From the NCBI GenBank assembly GCA_973895155.1, contig OZ316899.1, positions 9,424,001 through 9,488,000 on the forward strand: a stretch of 64,000 nt of DNA. The letters run 5' to 3'. How positions within the stretch are numbered: the first letter of the stretch is position 1; the number at the start of each line of letters is the position of its first letter. The notes beneath the pieces are model-generated. The model had not been told where the DNA came from. It worked only from the letters and a program-made list of their open reading frames with translations, and did not search any database. This DNA is from Marsupella aquatica. Taxonomy: Eukaryota > Marchantiophyta. Position numbers and translations under genes: made by a program. Below, piece after piece: positions 42,575-56,381 of the stretch.

Positions 42575-42698
42575 GTAGCAACAATCTGGATGTCAATGGA
42601 TGAGGCAGTTTAGTGATTTGGCTAGGTTATAGTCGCTTTGTGGTGGACATGCAATGTGCTTTGTAGGACCTTTGTATCTCTATATCATACTGAATCTG

Positions 42699-42704
42699 AA
42701 TAAA
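42699..42704 (+). terminator. possible polyadenylation signal AATAAA
   Basis: AATAAA lies 125 bp after the stop of the plus-strand accessory frame, an appropriate place for its 3' end. Confidence 0.35.
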
Positions 42705-42759
42705 GACTCCCTCATGTTTTTCATTTTGAATGCATGTGCCAATTAATGTCACCACTGTC

Positions 42760-43030
42760 ATTAACGTCGCGCGGATATAGTAACGTTGCAATACACGACG
42801 TCTTTGGTTTAATATGTACCCTAAAATGACGTAAGTTAGTTTAACGTCATTTTAAGTGGAGAATCAACGTCGTGTGGAGTAACGTAAACTGGGTCGTGGC
42901 TAAATTAACGTCGTTGAAGGCTCAATAAAAAGACATTAATTGGAATTAACGTCTGGCTGGTACGACGTAGTTTGAAGATACATTGGTCTACCGAACGTAA
43001 TAGTCATACAACGACGTTACCCACAGATGC
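42760..43030. repeat. CACTA AACGTCGT motifs between convergent genes
   Basis: At least ten TTAACGTC / GACGTTA motifs between the plus-strand accessory gene and the 3' end of the transposase. Confidence 0.75.
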
Positions 43031-43089
43031 TACAAACCCACATGAAGGTGGCCATAACAAATATATACATGCACTGAATACATTTATGG

Positions 43090-43722
43090 TCATGGATCCA
43101 TATCATCTACAATAACTGAAGCCATCAAACCCTTCCTCCGTCGTGGGAAGATGGGAATGACGATGGACCATCCTCTCATAGTGTGCATCGGAACCATAAT
43201 ACACTGATCCACCTGGCTAGGAAATACTATAGTGTCACTAACCTCAGTCCCGGATGGTGCTACACGAGTCGTGTCTACCCGATAGAACCCACACTCATCT
43301 TTCACCATGGTGGCTCTATGTGGAGGTGACATGGTGGATTTGTGCCACCGCACCTCTAACACAATAGTAGTAAATGACCCAAAGTGAACGTCTAAAATAT
43401 CCAATATAGTGCCACAATAGGGAATCTCAACATCACCTGGGTCTGTCAACATGAACACTCCTGAGTTACATGTACTCTTCTTCATGTGATCTGTCCTCCA
43501 AGTGTGAAAGTGGTGCCCTGACTCATACATGTGTGTATGGGTCGTTGCCCACAACCCTGGTCCCCTAATGATATTCTGTACATCAATGGGAATGGATAAG
43601 GGTCCATGCTCTGCAAGGAGCCTATCCATGCGCTCCAATGCCCATACGCAAAATAATGCATACCGTCGTGCAACTATCGGTTGCTGCTCCAAGAATGCAC
43701 TGCAAAAAATGTATGAATCCAT
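43090..43722 (-). CDS. CACTA transposase C-terminal exon, DUF4216-like
   Basis: YCGTILDILDVHFGSFTTIVLEVRW, CGFYRVDTTRV and FPSQVDQCIMVPMHTMRGWSIVI follow the DUF4216 pattern (Y.G...I..L.Y......F...W; G...V.......PF..A.Q..QV.Y). DUF4216 typically follows DUF4218 in plant EnSpm proteins. The frame is intact and ends at 43090. Its function in transposition is unknown. Confidence 0.7.
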   Translation of the reverse strand: MDSYIFCSAFLEQQPIVARRYALFCVWALERMDRLLAEHGPLSIPIDVQNIIRGPGLWATTHTHMYESGHHFHTWRTDHMKKSTCNSGVFMLTDPGDVEIPYCGTILDILDVHFGSFTTIVLEVRWHKSTMSPPHRATMVKDECGFYRVDTTRVAPSGTEVSDTIVFPSQVDQCIMVPMHTMRGWSIVIPIFPRRRKGLMASVIVDDMDP

Positions 43723-43902
43723 GAGAATATTGCGACCTCATCCACAGAAGTGCTCCTTGAACCCACTCTAACTTCTACACACATAGAATGTAGAACAACA
43801 TCTACTGTTAGATTAACATATATATAGAGTTGCATATATGTACCTATGCAACTCCCTCCACTGAGACATCTCTGGGCGATTTCCCAACACATAATTGTGG
43901 AT

Positions 43903-46900
43903 CTATAGGCGAAGTATGTCGTCATGTAGTGAACGCTTTTTTGATGCACCCATCAAACGCAACCCACCATTGTCATCATCTTGTGCCTCTTCCCAAGCTG
44001 TGGGAGCTTCTGTGTCCAAACTCCCTATCATCCCTCCGGAATAAAAGAGGCACTCCGACATGATATACCCCGTTGCCATACTTCCCTCTAGTCGAGCTGG
44101 TTGACGCACCATGGACTTGAGCACTTTCATGAAGCGCTCTACCCAATACATCCAACGTGCATGGACAGGACCAGCAACCGCGACCTCATCCACCAAGTGA
44201 CATAGTAAATGCAATTGCATGTCAAATATGCATGGGGGAAACACCTTCTCCATATTGCACATCACGCGAGCTGACCTCTCCCTCATCAAAGGAATCTCAG
44301 ACTCCTTTATTTCCTTAGCGCATACCCACCTATGTTCCTCCTCAAAACCATCAAAGATTTTGTATATCAGATCCACATAGGGCCATAGAAAAATGAGTTT
44401 GAAATACTTGTTGAATTACATGGCTCCTCCAGCGGTAACAAGAACTTGCAAGAGAGCAATGGAAGGGAGGGTACGTTATCATACCTAAAAATGGAGCACA
44501 TCTCATATATAGTCAGACGGAGTAAACGACGCTCCCGGGAATCATCACAACAACGCAAGACTGCTGGTAGCACATGTTGTATCAACTTGTGATAATCATG
44601 AGACTTCAACCCTATTGGGGGTATGTGATCATTCCTTGTAGTGCACCCACGAAAACCAGCTCCGTAATGGCTAGGGAACTTCATCTTGCTTATCATCCCA
44701 TTCATGTCCTTCAAAACCTCTCTTGGCAAAATCCAAGGACCAGGAGGTTTCTCCCCAGTACGTGTTATCCAACAACTCTTCACTACTCCAACCCTCTCAG
44801 CATCCTCTCGGACTCCACGAGTGTCATTCGTCCCATAAATGTGCTTCACCAAGTTCTTAGCAACATTCACTTCAATGTGCATGGGGTCCAACAACCATCG
44901 AACCTGGAGTCTCTAGAAATTGAAATAACATATTGAATCAGTTGCAATCTCTAAATTAAGCATTTTATTGGTCTAATTTGCTGTAAAGGAACCATGCACT
45001 TCTATCACTTACCCTCCAATAAGGCAGTCCCACATAGCTGAGCATCGGTTTACTCCACAATCCTTGGGTTTCAGTAACTTTGCTTCCACCTTCTCTGCCA
45101 TTTGAATTTGTCCTTCAGCTGAAGGGCCATTAGGACATGGCCGCACTTCAGTCTCTGCCCAATGTGTTGTGTTTTGTTGCAAGTGGTCATCCATTGCCAA
45201 CCGAACCCTACTGCCCTCATATGTGGTTTTGTGTAGTAGTCTTGAGTACCTCCCACGCAACTTTGGGCCACATGAAGGGCAAGCTGAAAAACCTGCCACC
45301 TTCAGGCCAGATATTGTCCCCATACCTGCCATTTCATTGAACCATGTTCAGACCACAAATAACCCCAACACTTGCATTGTACATGACATTGTGCAAACAA
45401 TAGTCATTGGGTTGCCCAATGAATTACCTAGACCATCTGTGGTGCAATGAGTGATCATCACCCTCATATTGAAGGTCCTGCCATTGCCTGCTTCACGAGT
45501 GACATCTGTTGTCACTGCTCCAACCTCCCATAGATTATGTAGCTCTTCATAAGCTGGAGCCAAACAGATATCAGGATTCTTACAGGCCTTGGGTCCATGA
45601 ATTATAGCTAATAGAAGCACATGACCCTTCTTCATTGCCAACCATGGAGGGATGTTTTGATTTATCAAAAGAACAGGCCAGATGGACTTAGGCTTCCGTC
45701 GTTGTTTATATGGGTTCACTCCATCGATTGCCAACCCCAAACAAACATTTCTTGGCTCCTGGGCAAAATTTGGCCAAGTGGCATCAATGTGCTTCCACAC
45801 TGGACTATCTTGGTGGTATTGCATTATCCCTGGTGGGGATTTGTTCTCCACATGCCAAGTCTATAGTGTGGATAAGTGCTTTCGTCGGTAGAGATGCTGA
45901 AGTCGAGGAGTGATTGGGAAATAACAAAAAACCTGCCAGATCCAATGTAACGTCATCAATTTGACGACAATCACACTAAACGTCCTTCCACACTACGTAT
46001 TATTAAAACTAACATTGTGGAGGACGACGTTTCTTACATACGATGTACCATGCGACGTTAGTTATTGCATCCCATACGACGTAAAAACAAAAAAAGTCAG
46101 GTGGAAAGACATAAAGTGAGATGGACGACGTAAAGTAATCAATTACATAGTCATGTACGACGTTGTTGGAAAGAATGCAACGTTAAAATTTGGACTTTCT
46201 TGTTCTCACATTGCGTTGAGGAAAACATTACCTTTTCTGCAATCTTGTCTCCAATGGTGTCTGGTCGATACCGTGGAAGCCTACAGTGCTCCTCTGGGCA
46301 GTGAGTCTGATCCTTGTACACCCCTCTATACAAGATGCACCCACCTGGGCACATGTGGATAGTCTCTAAAGCCAATCCAATTGAGGCTAACAACTTCTTA
46401 GCCTCCCTCACACATCCAGGGAGAGTGTTTGGTTGGGGCAAGAGTTTTCCGTGGAACAATTGGAAGAGTGCATCTGTATGGACATCCGAACCATTGAAAA
46501 CTCCTTGCAAATTCAACATCAACAAAGTTGCACCCAACCTGGATTTGCAAAACCACAAACACCAAACTTTTGCAGTTAGTCCAAGTAGCTAGATGGCATG
46601 CCTGGCACTACAACTTAGACTGCCCAATATTCACTGGATGAAATTCCAGAGTTGTGATAATTTTAGGACAACCTTACCGTGAGGATGGAGATCCCTCAAA
46701 TAGTGGTGTTCTGGCTTCAGTCTCCAAGTGATCCCAATCTTCTTGATCCACTTCCATGATAGGGTGCTCGGCGTCAGGTGCATGAGGTCCAAAGTGAACA
46801 TCAACAAGGTGGGCAAAGGCATCTTCTTCAAGGATAGGGTCATCTCCCTCATCTCCCTCATCGTCAACATCATCATCCAACTCTCCATCATCATCCAACT

Positions 46901-47039
46901 CTCCATCATATGCATCATGGTACTCCTCATCCTCATCGTCCATCTCATCATGGTCAAGGGGCTGACCCTCAGCATCCTCCTCGTCTGAGAAATGTAAGGT
47001 GGCACGTACGTGAAAGGCACGGGCTGATGTAGTCATCAT
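43903..47039 (-). CDS. CACTA TNP2-type transposase with DUF4218
   Basis: Minus-strand exons read: 47039-46674, acidic N-terminus (DDEDEEYHDAYDGELDDD); 46558-46151, TLPGCVREAKKLLASIGLALETIHMCPGGCILY; 45851-45348, SPVWKHIDATWPNFAQEPRNVCLGLAIDG, then IPPWLAMKKGHVLLLAIIHGPK; 45332-45009, GFSACPSCG; 44894-44487, MLDPMHIEVNVAKNLV; 44385-43903, FPPCIFDMQLHLLCHLVDE..GPVHARWMYWVERFMKVLK. These are the canonical TNP2 blocks and the DUF4218 domain. TNP2 binds the element ends and catalyses transposition. All exons are open and splice-compatible, so this copy may be intact or nearly so. Confidence 0.88.
45930..46150. repeat. CACTA AACGTCGT motifs in a transposase intron
   Basis: CAACGTCATC, AACGTCCTTCC, GGACGACGTTTC, GACGTTAG, CGACGTAA and similar motifs cluster in the intron between the second and third transposase exons. 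Confidence 0.75.
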
Positions 47040-47208
47040 TGATGGGTGAGGTGTGGGAGTAATATGTACACCATCCTAGAGTTTTCAATATGCAATGACA
47101 AATCACAATTAGAGAAAGGGTTTCCGTGATAAAGCTTACAGTGAAACATCAATAATGAAAAATGCAAGGGTCACCCCATAATGAATATGTCATGTACACA
47201 TGTAAACA

Positions 47209-48036
47209 TCAATGCCAATCATAATCTACGAGAATCTCTTCCCCTGCTCTAATGGTGCGGGTAGCATGTGTCAAGATGTAATGCGTGCATGCTACAGGCA
47301 AACGAGGGTGACTCTGGTCATGGAACTCGTGCCACTCAGCGTTTGGCCTAAACCCTGAACGCCGAGAACCAATAGTGTTGTTGATGTAACCTGCCAAGTT
47401 CCCCGTACGAGGTGGGTAACCATCAATCTGAGCATACCTAGGGTCCAACTTTAGTGACATGCCATATCGACTAAAGGTTGGGCACTGTCGGGACAAGATG
47501 CGCCATCTCGCCGCCGAATACTTGGGCCCATAGAATGGAAACAACTGAGGCAAATCATCGGGTGCACAACCGGTAGGGACCACGATATCCACAAGAGCAA
47601 ATACTCCAAGTCCTACATGAGTCCCCAATGTGGAGGGGAGGATGACCCATGGGCGGTCCCAAACTATAATAGGCTCCCGAAGCGGGAGGTCCATAGGGAG
47701 TCCAAACTGGGTTGGGAAGGAGTCCTTTAAGATGTCCAAGGCTCTCCCTCGCAACTATCTTGGTGCCCGGGACACCGATGCATCAAGAAAAGGGCATCGG
47801 GGCGGAACAATCCTAGGTGGACGGGACTCAATCGATCGGGGCCTAGTGGTCACCACTACTCCCCTCTCAATAGGGTGCATCCTAAACACTCTCCTCCTCC
47901 TCCGAAATACATGGTCTATCTCCCTCAATGTGGCTGGCAAATCGGATGGATGGACGAGTGGTGCGAGTGCACGATATGCAATGTCTCTCAAGCGGTCCAC
48001 AGGCGAAGATCGCACTACAATAGGAATCTGTTCCAC
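47209..48036 (-). CDS. CACTA-borne SET-domain protein
   Basis: On the minus strand, frame 47754-47209 shows a SET domain: STLGTHVGLGVFALVDI (N-terminal G.GVFA..DI), FYGPKYS, then RTGNLAGYINNTIG, PNAEWHEF, and THATRTIRAGEEILVDYDW (A.R.I..GEE...DY). The frame 48036-47755 directly upstream adds a basic segment. SET enzymes methylate protein lysines, usually histones. The usual NHSC reads NNTI here, so activity is uncertain. Located between the transposase and the divergent plus-strand gene, well inside the CACTA ends. Confidence 0.75.
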
Positions 48037-48173
48037 ATGTTCACCAAAACAAGTTCAGAATATGACAATCAAAAAACAATTCAAGGAAGGAGATGTTATC
48101 ATAATTGCAATACCCAACAAAATTGTATTACCTCTCGGGTCGGGGGGGTGTAACGACCATGGATCCCTAAATG

Positions 48174-48776
48174 GCTAAGGACAGTGGTCCTCTCGTGTAA
48201 GACAACACCCTTGCATCGTCTGCAAGGGCAAGGCATCTTGCGAACTGGTCCAATCCCTTGAGGAGTAGCCATGGCCTCTCCAAATCCATCAGCATGATGG
48301 GGGCTCCGGCCTCTCCTACCCTCGGAACGATGTCTGCATCGACGACGCCTGGATCGGTGACGCCTAGATCAATCATACATGTTTGGTGAGTAATCTCTCT
48401 CCCGGTCCGACAGGTCGTCCCTCCCCCTATGATGATGGTCATCTCTGCGTCGGGTGTAAGTAACCCCACCATGGTCCTCATAGGATGAGTCATCCCTCCT
48501 CCTCCCTCCCTTGTCATCCCTCCTCCTCCGCCGCTCGTCATTGCTCCTATAGCCCGATGAAGCTGAACTCCCCCTATGCCGATGATGGTGTCTATGTCGG
48601 TGAGAACTACCGCCATGCTCATTGTCATCATCACACGAGTCATCCCTTCGCCTATCCGACTCATCATACGTCCCCCTATGATGATGATGGTATCTGTGCC
48701 GATGATGCCTGCCCCCATCATGGTCCGATGCATAGGTTGCCATGTCCCCTGTGATCAAATTTACAAAGGCCCCCAC
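48174..48776 (-). CDS. Arg/His/Asp-rich protein upstream of the SET domain
   Basis: Frame 48776-48369 is rich in His, Arg, Asp and Ser (DRRRDDS, HRHRHHHRHRG, ERRRRRDDKGGRRRDDS), an intrinsically disordered tail. It probably forms the N-terminal exon of the SET gene, with splicing between 48.4 and 48.0 kb unresolved. Alternative: a separate small protein. Confidence 0.4.
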
Positions 48777-48779
48777 AAC

Positions 48780-49163
48780 ATATTAAACCCCAAGCATAAA
48801 CGTATCCCGCTACGTTAACCAAAATAACGTCCATCCACACGACGTTCTTATAAAATTAACATCATTTTTTAGGTTGTGGGGAGGTTGTTGAATTTAGTTT
48901 ACGTCATAATGTACGACGTACTTAATAAGTTAATGTCGTTCGGTATACGTAATTATGTGTAATGTCGCCACTAAACCCTACACCCCTGGTTAACGTTGTG
49001 ATTAATGACGTTAAATTAGGGTAACGGCGGGTCTCCAAGGTTCGTGGGCTACGGCTGTTTTCCTTTAACAAAACATCGGGAAGTGACTCAAATGTGACTC
49101 ACATTCAACATTCAACACTTCCCCTCTCCCCGTCTCGACCTCCTATCTTAACAGTGAATGACT
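48780..49163. promoter_or_regulatory. CACTA divergent promoter region with AACGTC motifs
   Basis: Sits between the minus-strand SET gene and the plus-strand gene at 49164. It holds GTTAACC, AACGTCC, CGACGTTC, TACGACGTA, AATGTCG, TTAACGTTG and similar motifs until ~49030, so the reiterated motif lies where both genes start. Confidence 0.55.
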
Positions 49164-51450
<2,287 letters not shown>

Positions 51451-51559
51451 GGTGGACGTCCACCTGCATTTTGTACATTTTTGGCAAAAACTTTTGACGC
51501 CACCCATTTATAGTGGCATTCCGGACTTCATATGTCTATTTTATGTGTATTCCATGTGT

Positions 51560-52035
51560 ATATGAACCTAAACCTAAAGCCCACCCAACTAAGGTAGCCT
51601 GGAAGGATGTTCCATACAAGATTAATGTTTACCACAAACGACACTCCATTCACGTCTCTCCATTCTTGTTTTCAAACGTTCTCGTTAACACCATTTTTAC
51701 CAAGCCTCACACGACTTACTACTCATACGTCCTGGATAGACTCATCATTAACAAAGTCACAAACTACGTAATCTGACATTAACGTCATTTTAAACGATGT
51801 TATCAGCTGATTTCCCTATTCAATCTGCGTCCAGAATAACGTCTTTATTTACGACGTTAATATGTAACGTAGGATGGACCTACGTATGTAACGTCATTTT
51901 GGACAATGTAAACTGTAACCTTTGTTACTTCGTACAAAATGTGCCCTCATTCACGTCAAGTATGTCGCCTTTCTTTAGCAGCAAGGAGACATCGGGCTTA
52001 ACGTCTTCATGTAACACATAAAAAACCTGATAATG
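51560..52035. repeat. CACTA right subterminal repeats
   Basis: Dense AACGTC-type motifs (ATTAACGTCATTTTAAACGA, TAACGTCTTTATTTACGAC, GTAACGTCATTTTGGACAAT and others) up to the right terminal repeat ending at 52043. Confidence 0.8.
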
Positions 52036-52043
52036 TAGTTGTG

Positions 52044-52340
52044 TCCCATACATGCCAGACAGCTGTATGCGGATTATTGTTCGCTAAGTCGTTTCAAGGA
52101 TCGTTGGATGATGTCTTTTTGAGGGATGACCTCATTCCATATTTACAAAAGCTATCGGATTCAGGGCTTTGTCTTGCGTTTGCTAACAAGTTCGATTATC
52201 CCATCTGGTTGATTAGAAATCTACATCGAGATTGGGATCTGAACGAGGATATATGGGAGCATCTGTACGTGCAGAGACATGCGGATCAAGTTCTTATCAA
52301 GCACTTCAACAGACGTCACTTATCAATGGCCAGAGTATAG
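52044..52340 (+). pseudogene. E2 HAD domain 2, 3' part
   Basis: Continues the domain interrupted at 41468: SHTCQTAVCGLLFAKS, then SLDDVFLRDDLIPYLQKL (the D.....L.P.L..L end of NIF-type HAD domains) and IWEHLYVQRHADQVLIKHFN. It aligns with the end of HAD domain 3 (LWEDPVIQRHGDRYLVEQFN). Frame open to TAG at 52338. Confidence 0.7.
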
Positions 52341-52424
52341 AGGATGTTGTCTCTGTAATATGTGACGCGACCATTTGCGTGACTACATCCATACAGGCTC
52401 ATGCATCTTCTTGTGTTTCTCTAC
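52341..52424. repeat. E2 intron with palindrome
   Basis: GTGACGCGACCATTTGCGTG near 52361 between HAD domains 2 and 3, before the acceptor CTCTACAG. Confidence 0.65.
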
Positions 52425-53116
52425 AGGAGATTCATTGCAGCAGAGAAAATGGGCTCATAGTTTTAGACGTGGAGCATCTACTCTGTTACACTGCACTGCA
52501 TTCCCGACTGATGGCGGTCTCAACTGGAATTCGGATTGGGAATATATACATTTTTCCAAGGCCTCATCTTCACGAATTCTTGAGATTCTGTTTTGAGAAT
52601 TTCGATGTAGGGATCTGGTCCTCTCTTGGGAAGAACCTTTTAGATCAGATTTTAGCATCTATTTTTATTGTGATGGAAATGACCTCATTTAAGTATATTT
52701 GGGATTAGTCTCATTGTTACTTATGCGATGGGGTGACATAAAATAAGCGGATATTTTTGAAGTGTTTTGAGAAGGTTGGAATTTATACGAAAGCGTATCT
52801 GCAACAAAATATAATGCTTATCGAATCTGATGCATTTCATGCTTGTTTAGATCCTATTGTTGGATCATTATTTTCGCCCAAATATTTTGGGTCGGTTGAC
52901 GATAGTTTCTTGATTAACTTGCTGATTCCGTATCTTAGCAAGCTAGCAAAATCTTGTGAGTCGCTTGTCATTGCCAATGGAAGAGATTATCTTGATTGGT
53001 CAGTTAAATCTATTTTTAGAGATTATGATTATAATCATACTCTATGGGAAGACCCTGTGATTCAGAGGCATGGAGATAGATATCTAGTAGAGCAATTTAA
53101 CAAATGCCCAATTTAG
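52425..53116 (+). pseudogene. E2 FCP1/NIF-like HAD domain 3
   Basis: GLIVLDVEHLLCYTALHS is motif I with D-V-E in place of D.D; FPRPHLHEFLRFCFENFDVGIWSS is motif II; after TAG 52706 and a break near 52750, IMLIESDAFHACL is at motif IV and SVDDSFLINLLIPYLSKLAKS closes the fold. Closely related to HAD domain 2, so the two arose by duplication. Ends at TAG 53114. Confidence 0.65.
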
Positions 53117-54480
53117 GACGCTTCCAAAATAATAGTCGGCATGAGATCACATTAATTTGTATTGTCATTCTAGAAACGATTTGTAAACTCCTTATACACT
53201 GGTTATCATATATAAAGGATCTCAGAGATTTATTTCTCTATTGTTATTATTCGCGTGAGCATGTCTCTTGGTCCCGTCAAGTTGGATTGGTTAAAATGTG
53301 ACGTTGCAGTCATTTTTAGGGTTTCACGCGCAGCCACGCGTCATGTAGCCCCCTTTTTATTAAAATAATAATATTTGGTGATTTTCAGAATTTCCAAAGT
53401 TCGGTTTTCCTTAAATTGGGGTTTTTGTCAAAAGCCAAATGTTCAAGTTGCAACGTACCGCGCACTAGGAAGCCTTTGCGAAGGGCGCGATGACTCAAGA
53501 AGGTTTGTATCATAGAAATTGATACGACCAAGAAATTTGGCAGACTGAATTTCCACATCCTAGAAGACATTCGATGAAGGATGTTCGGGAGTTGGATAAT
53601 GAATTGAGAATCTCTCTTGAAATGGCCTTGGAGGAGAATCAGGAAGCCAAGGAATGTTCTATTCACCCGGGCTCATACCCTCGTCCCCAGGCAGCTGGAA
53701 ACGATTCCTTATGTCAGAAGTTTTGGTCACTCGGCTCTCGGTGTCTGCAATTGACCCGAAGTTGACCGTCTGATCGGTCTGTTGCTCCTCCGACGCTGGC
53801 ACTTCCCTCTGGGGCCACACAACGTTATCAACATTGACACCAGGACGCTCCATATCGTCCACTAACGGTTACTTTGATCGGGGTTACGCAAGCTTGTAGC
53901 GCAAGAAACAACCTTCAAGCGCAAAGTATACTTTCCAAACCACAAGAGCACAGTGTGAACATCTGGAATGAAACTCGTCTGGAGGGCTTACTCGAATGTA
54001 TGCCCCCTCAAAGGATCGCCATTTTTTGGATTCAATGGACATACGACCAAACCAAAGCATGAGAATGGACCGACGGGGAATATCGCCCCAACAGGTGCTA
54101 ACGTTCATTTCACTTAACCAAAAAAACTTCAACGGTAATACTCGTTCCGGAAGGCATATTATTGGCTAACGTCTGGCGCTATCAAAAACAAAGTCATTTC
54201 CATATCATTTTCGTTCCTTGAAAATTCCGAAAACATGTTATTTGGTTAATGCCAGGCGCTATACAAATACGAGTCACCCAGAGCATGTCCCCAAAAGAAT
54301 CTGAATCCAAGTTTTGCAATTGTCTCTGGCATGAAGCTAGGCGCTAAAGTGAAATATTGAACTTTCATATTTCTCCAAGCTCACTTGTGAACACAATATA
54401 CCAATTTGACTACAAATATTTGTTCATGTCTGAACATTTTTATACGATGGAAATTATACAAATGGGGTTCTCATAACTGA
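53117..54480. other. E2/E3 junction without a recognised gene
   Basis: An E2-type palindrome (CACGCGCAGCCACGCGTCATG near 53321) is the last on this side; E3-type motifs (CTGGCGCTA near 54171, GCCAGGCGCTAT near 54250, GCTAGGCGCTAAA near 54331) begin after it. The boundary therefore lies between ~53.35 and ~54.15 kb. Short minus-strand frames such as 54132-53884 show no recognisable domain. Confidence 0.45.
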
Positions 54481-54481
54481 T

Positions 54482-54793
54482 CTACTCAAATGACTCTGTC
54501 TCACTACTATCGGATCTATCGGTTGACTCCACCTCGTTGTCCACAAACTCACTTCGGCACATGTCATCCACAAATTGGTTCACCAAAAACTTCCTATCAG
54601 AAGCTCTTCTAAGTCTCAAACCTTTTGTTTCCCAAGATAATGTCCGAGACCTCTCTACTTTTCTGGCGGCTTTCTCAGCATAGGATGGGAGAATAAATGG
54701 TTTTTCTGGTGTAATCTCCATAGCTTCAGCGATCATTTTCCGGAGTTCAAACCTTCTCCATGTATTCCACTCCGACCTGAAAGTTTCATCCAT
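54482..54793 (-). CDS. E3 short conserved exon with acidic-serine tail
   Basis: Minus-strand exon encoding EWNTWRRFELRKMIAEAMEITPEKPFILPS..AARKVERSRTL, aligned with the E1 exon at 9440-9755, and ending ESTDRSDSSETESFE. Frame intact; the stop is at 54482. It follows the methyltransferase-like exons, the same order as E1. Confidence 0.5.
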   Translation of the reverse strand: MDETFRSEWNTWRRFELRKMIAEAMEITPEKPFILPSYAEKAARKVERSRTLSWETKGLRLRRASDRKFLVNQFVDDMCRSEFVDNEVESTDRSDSSETESFE

Positions 54794-54865
54794 ATTAAAA
54801 CAAACACTAAGTTTACCAAAAATATTGCTAAAAATAGTTGTACATTTAGAGTGAGCTTACAAGCA

Positions 54866-56304
54866 TTACTCAGAAGACTCCTCATCCTCGGAATCACATT
54901 TTGATCCCGAGGGATTTGTTTTCTCTGCCCCGTCGTCTCCTAGATTGACAACTGAAATCTCTTCCTCATCAGATTCCCCAGCAACATCCGGCTCGCTCTC
55001 TTCGGAATCAAAGTTCAAAATTGATCGTACTCTGTACAACTTCTCTTTCCCTTTCCTTGACAATCTCTTCTCTGGAGTCAAAGTTGACTTTGGCTCCAAA
55101 AGGTCAGCTAAGGTACACTTTGAAGCCGTGACAAAATCTGTTCGCCCTTCCACCCCAACAAGAAATCTACCACAATAGTCTCCCGCCATGAATGAACTTC
55201 TTGAGCAACAGGTCCAGTCGATCACAATATCCTCTGGACAGGAGATGATCTCTATAACGGACTGCATAAAACCAACTGTGAGCTGCCCGTTTCCACAAGC
55301 CACAAGTTCTGGCATTGGATCCGACTTTAAAGACGGAAGTCCTATCAGATTTGTAATTGAAGGATCTTCGGAAGGAGACAATGGACGGAACTTGGGATCT
55401 TTTGGTATTGTTGATTTTCTCAAAACCCGACCGAATATATCCAATTGCAGCGTGAAGATCTACAAAACAATAGAATAGTAAGGTCATGAAACAAAAAGAT
55501 GTAGATTAGCGCCTGGCGCTGGCCAAAATGAATGATATACAAGATTAGCGCCTGGCGCTGGCCAAAATGGATGTCATTAATTACCTGAGTGTCAGACTTA
55601 GGTTTGTACATAGGAAACCCCATGACAACTGTATACGATGCAATACAGTCAAACTTTTGCGACTGCTGGCATGCAGATATCACTTCCAAAATCTGGTCAT
55701 ATTCTCCAGTGTGAAGAATAGCCAGAAGTCCATCGTCCGATAGGAAAGGGTCCATTGCGCTAAAGAAAGCCCCAGGGAGAGAGTGGTCTTGAAGATTCCA
55801 TTTTGGGACTTTCTTGTCAAAAAGTGATGGCCTCAATCCGGTAGGCAAATATAGGAATCCAGCATCGACACCAAATGCCCTAACTTTTCCACCTCTAATA
55901 ACCCCCTTCAACCAAGAACCCGACTTCACAAGATTCTTTCCCCAGGCCTCTACCTGAGAAACCCAAGATGGCTTCTCTTCCCTCTGAAACACACTATCGT
56001 AGAACTCTACCAAGGTAGACTCCACAAATGTGTGCCTGGTTTTATTCCCCTTGAAGTCCCCCACATTCCTCTGTAAACTAGTCGTCGCAAGCGTTTCCCT
56101 GTGAGACCCACTGAAAGTAGAAACACGACGTTTCTTCTTCTTCCTAGTGCTCGTGGCATCCACTGGCAGAGCACTCACATCCTCCGGGGTCTCCGACCCC
56201 TCTGGTGGATCCTCATCCTTCCCAAGACTGTTGTCACGAGAAGGCTCTGGAGTTGCAATCAAAGCATTACCCGACACCAACCCCGCATCCGATTTTCGAG
56301 ATCC
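54866..56304 (-). CDS. E3 methyltransferase-like domain (two exons)
   Basis: The first exon (56304 to ~55588) has a basic stretch (RKKKKRRVS), VRAFGVDAGFLYLPTG, and PFLSDDGLLAILHTGEYDQIL..FDCIASYTVVMG. An intron with two E3 palindromes follows, then exon 55449-54866 with LTVGFMQSVIEIISCPEDIVIDWTCCSRSSFMAGDYCGRFLVGVEGR, matching the layout 'lI...s.pgD.VlD.f.GSGt...A...gR..iGvE' of bacterial N6/N4 methylases. The GSG-type residues and a DPPY loop are not conserved. An acidic tail (ESDEEE, CDSEDEE) ends it. This is the clearest of the three copies; both exons are open. Confidence 0.5.
55500..55570. repeat. E3 intron with two tandem palindromes
   Basis: ATTAGCGCCTGGCGCTGGCC occurs twice, near 55506 and 55544, in the intron between the two methyltransferase-like exons. 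Confidence 0.8.
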
Positions 56305-56329
56305 TGCTAGAGAAATTGTTACATTAATA

Positions 56330-56350
56330 ACAGTGCCTGGTGCTAGTCAA
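56330..56350. repeat. E3 intron palindrome copy
   Basis: CAGTGCCTGGTGCTAGTCAA, a diverged E3 motif, lies in the intron between the middle region and the methyltransferase-like exon. Confidence 0.6.
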
Positions 56351-56381
56351 ATAAAACATTGACAATTATGAAGAGTTGAAG

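Noticed and set aside
48167-48733. Second minus-strand frame of similar length (Met/Ile/Gly-rich)
   Set aside because: Overlaps the His/Arg/Asp-rich frame, has repetitive composition, and shows no domain; kept only the frame more typical of disordered tails.
53385-54132. A Ulp1-like exon of E3 on the minus strand
   Set aside because: Expected by the family order, but I could not find the DIIN, HW or Q.DS..CG boxes here.
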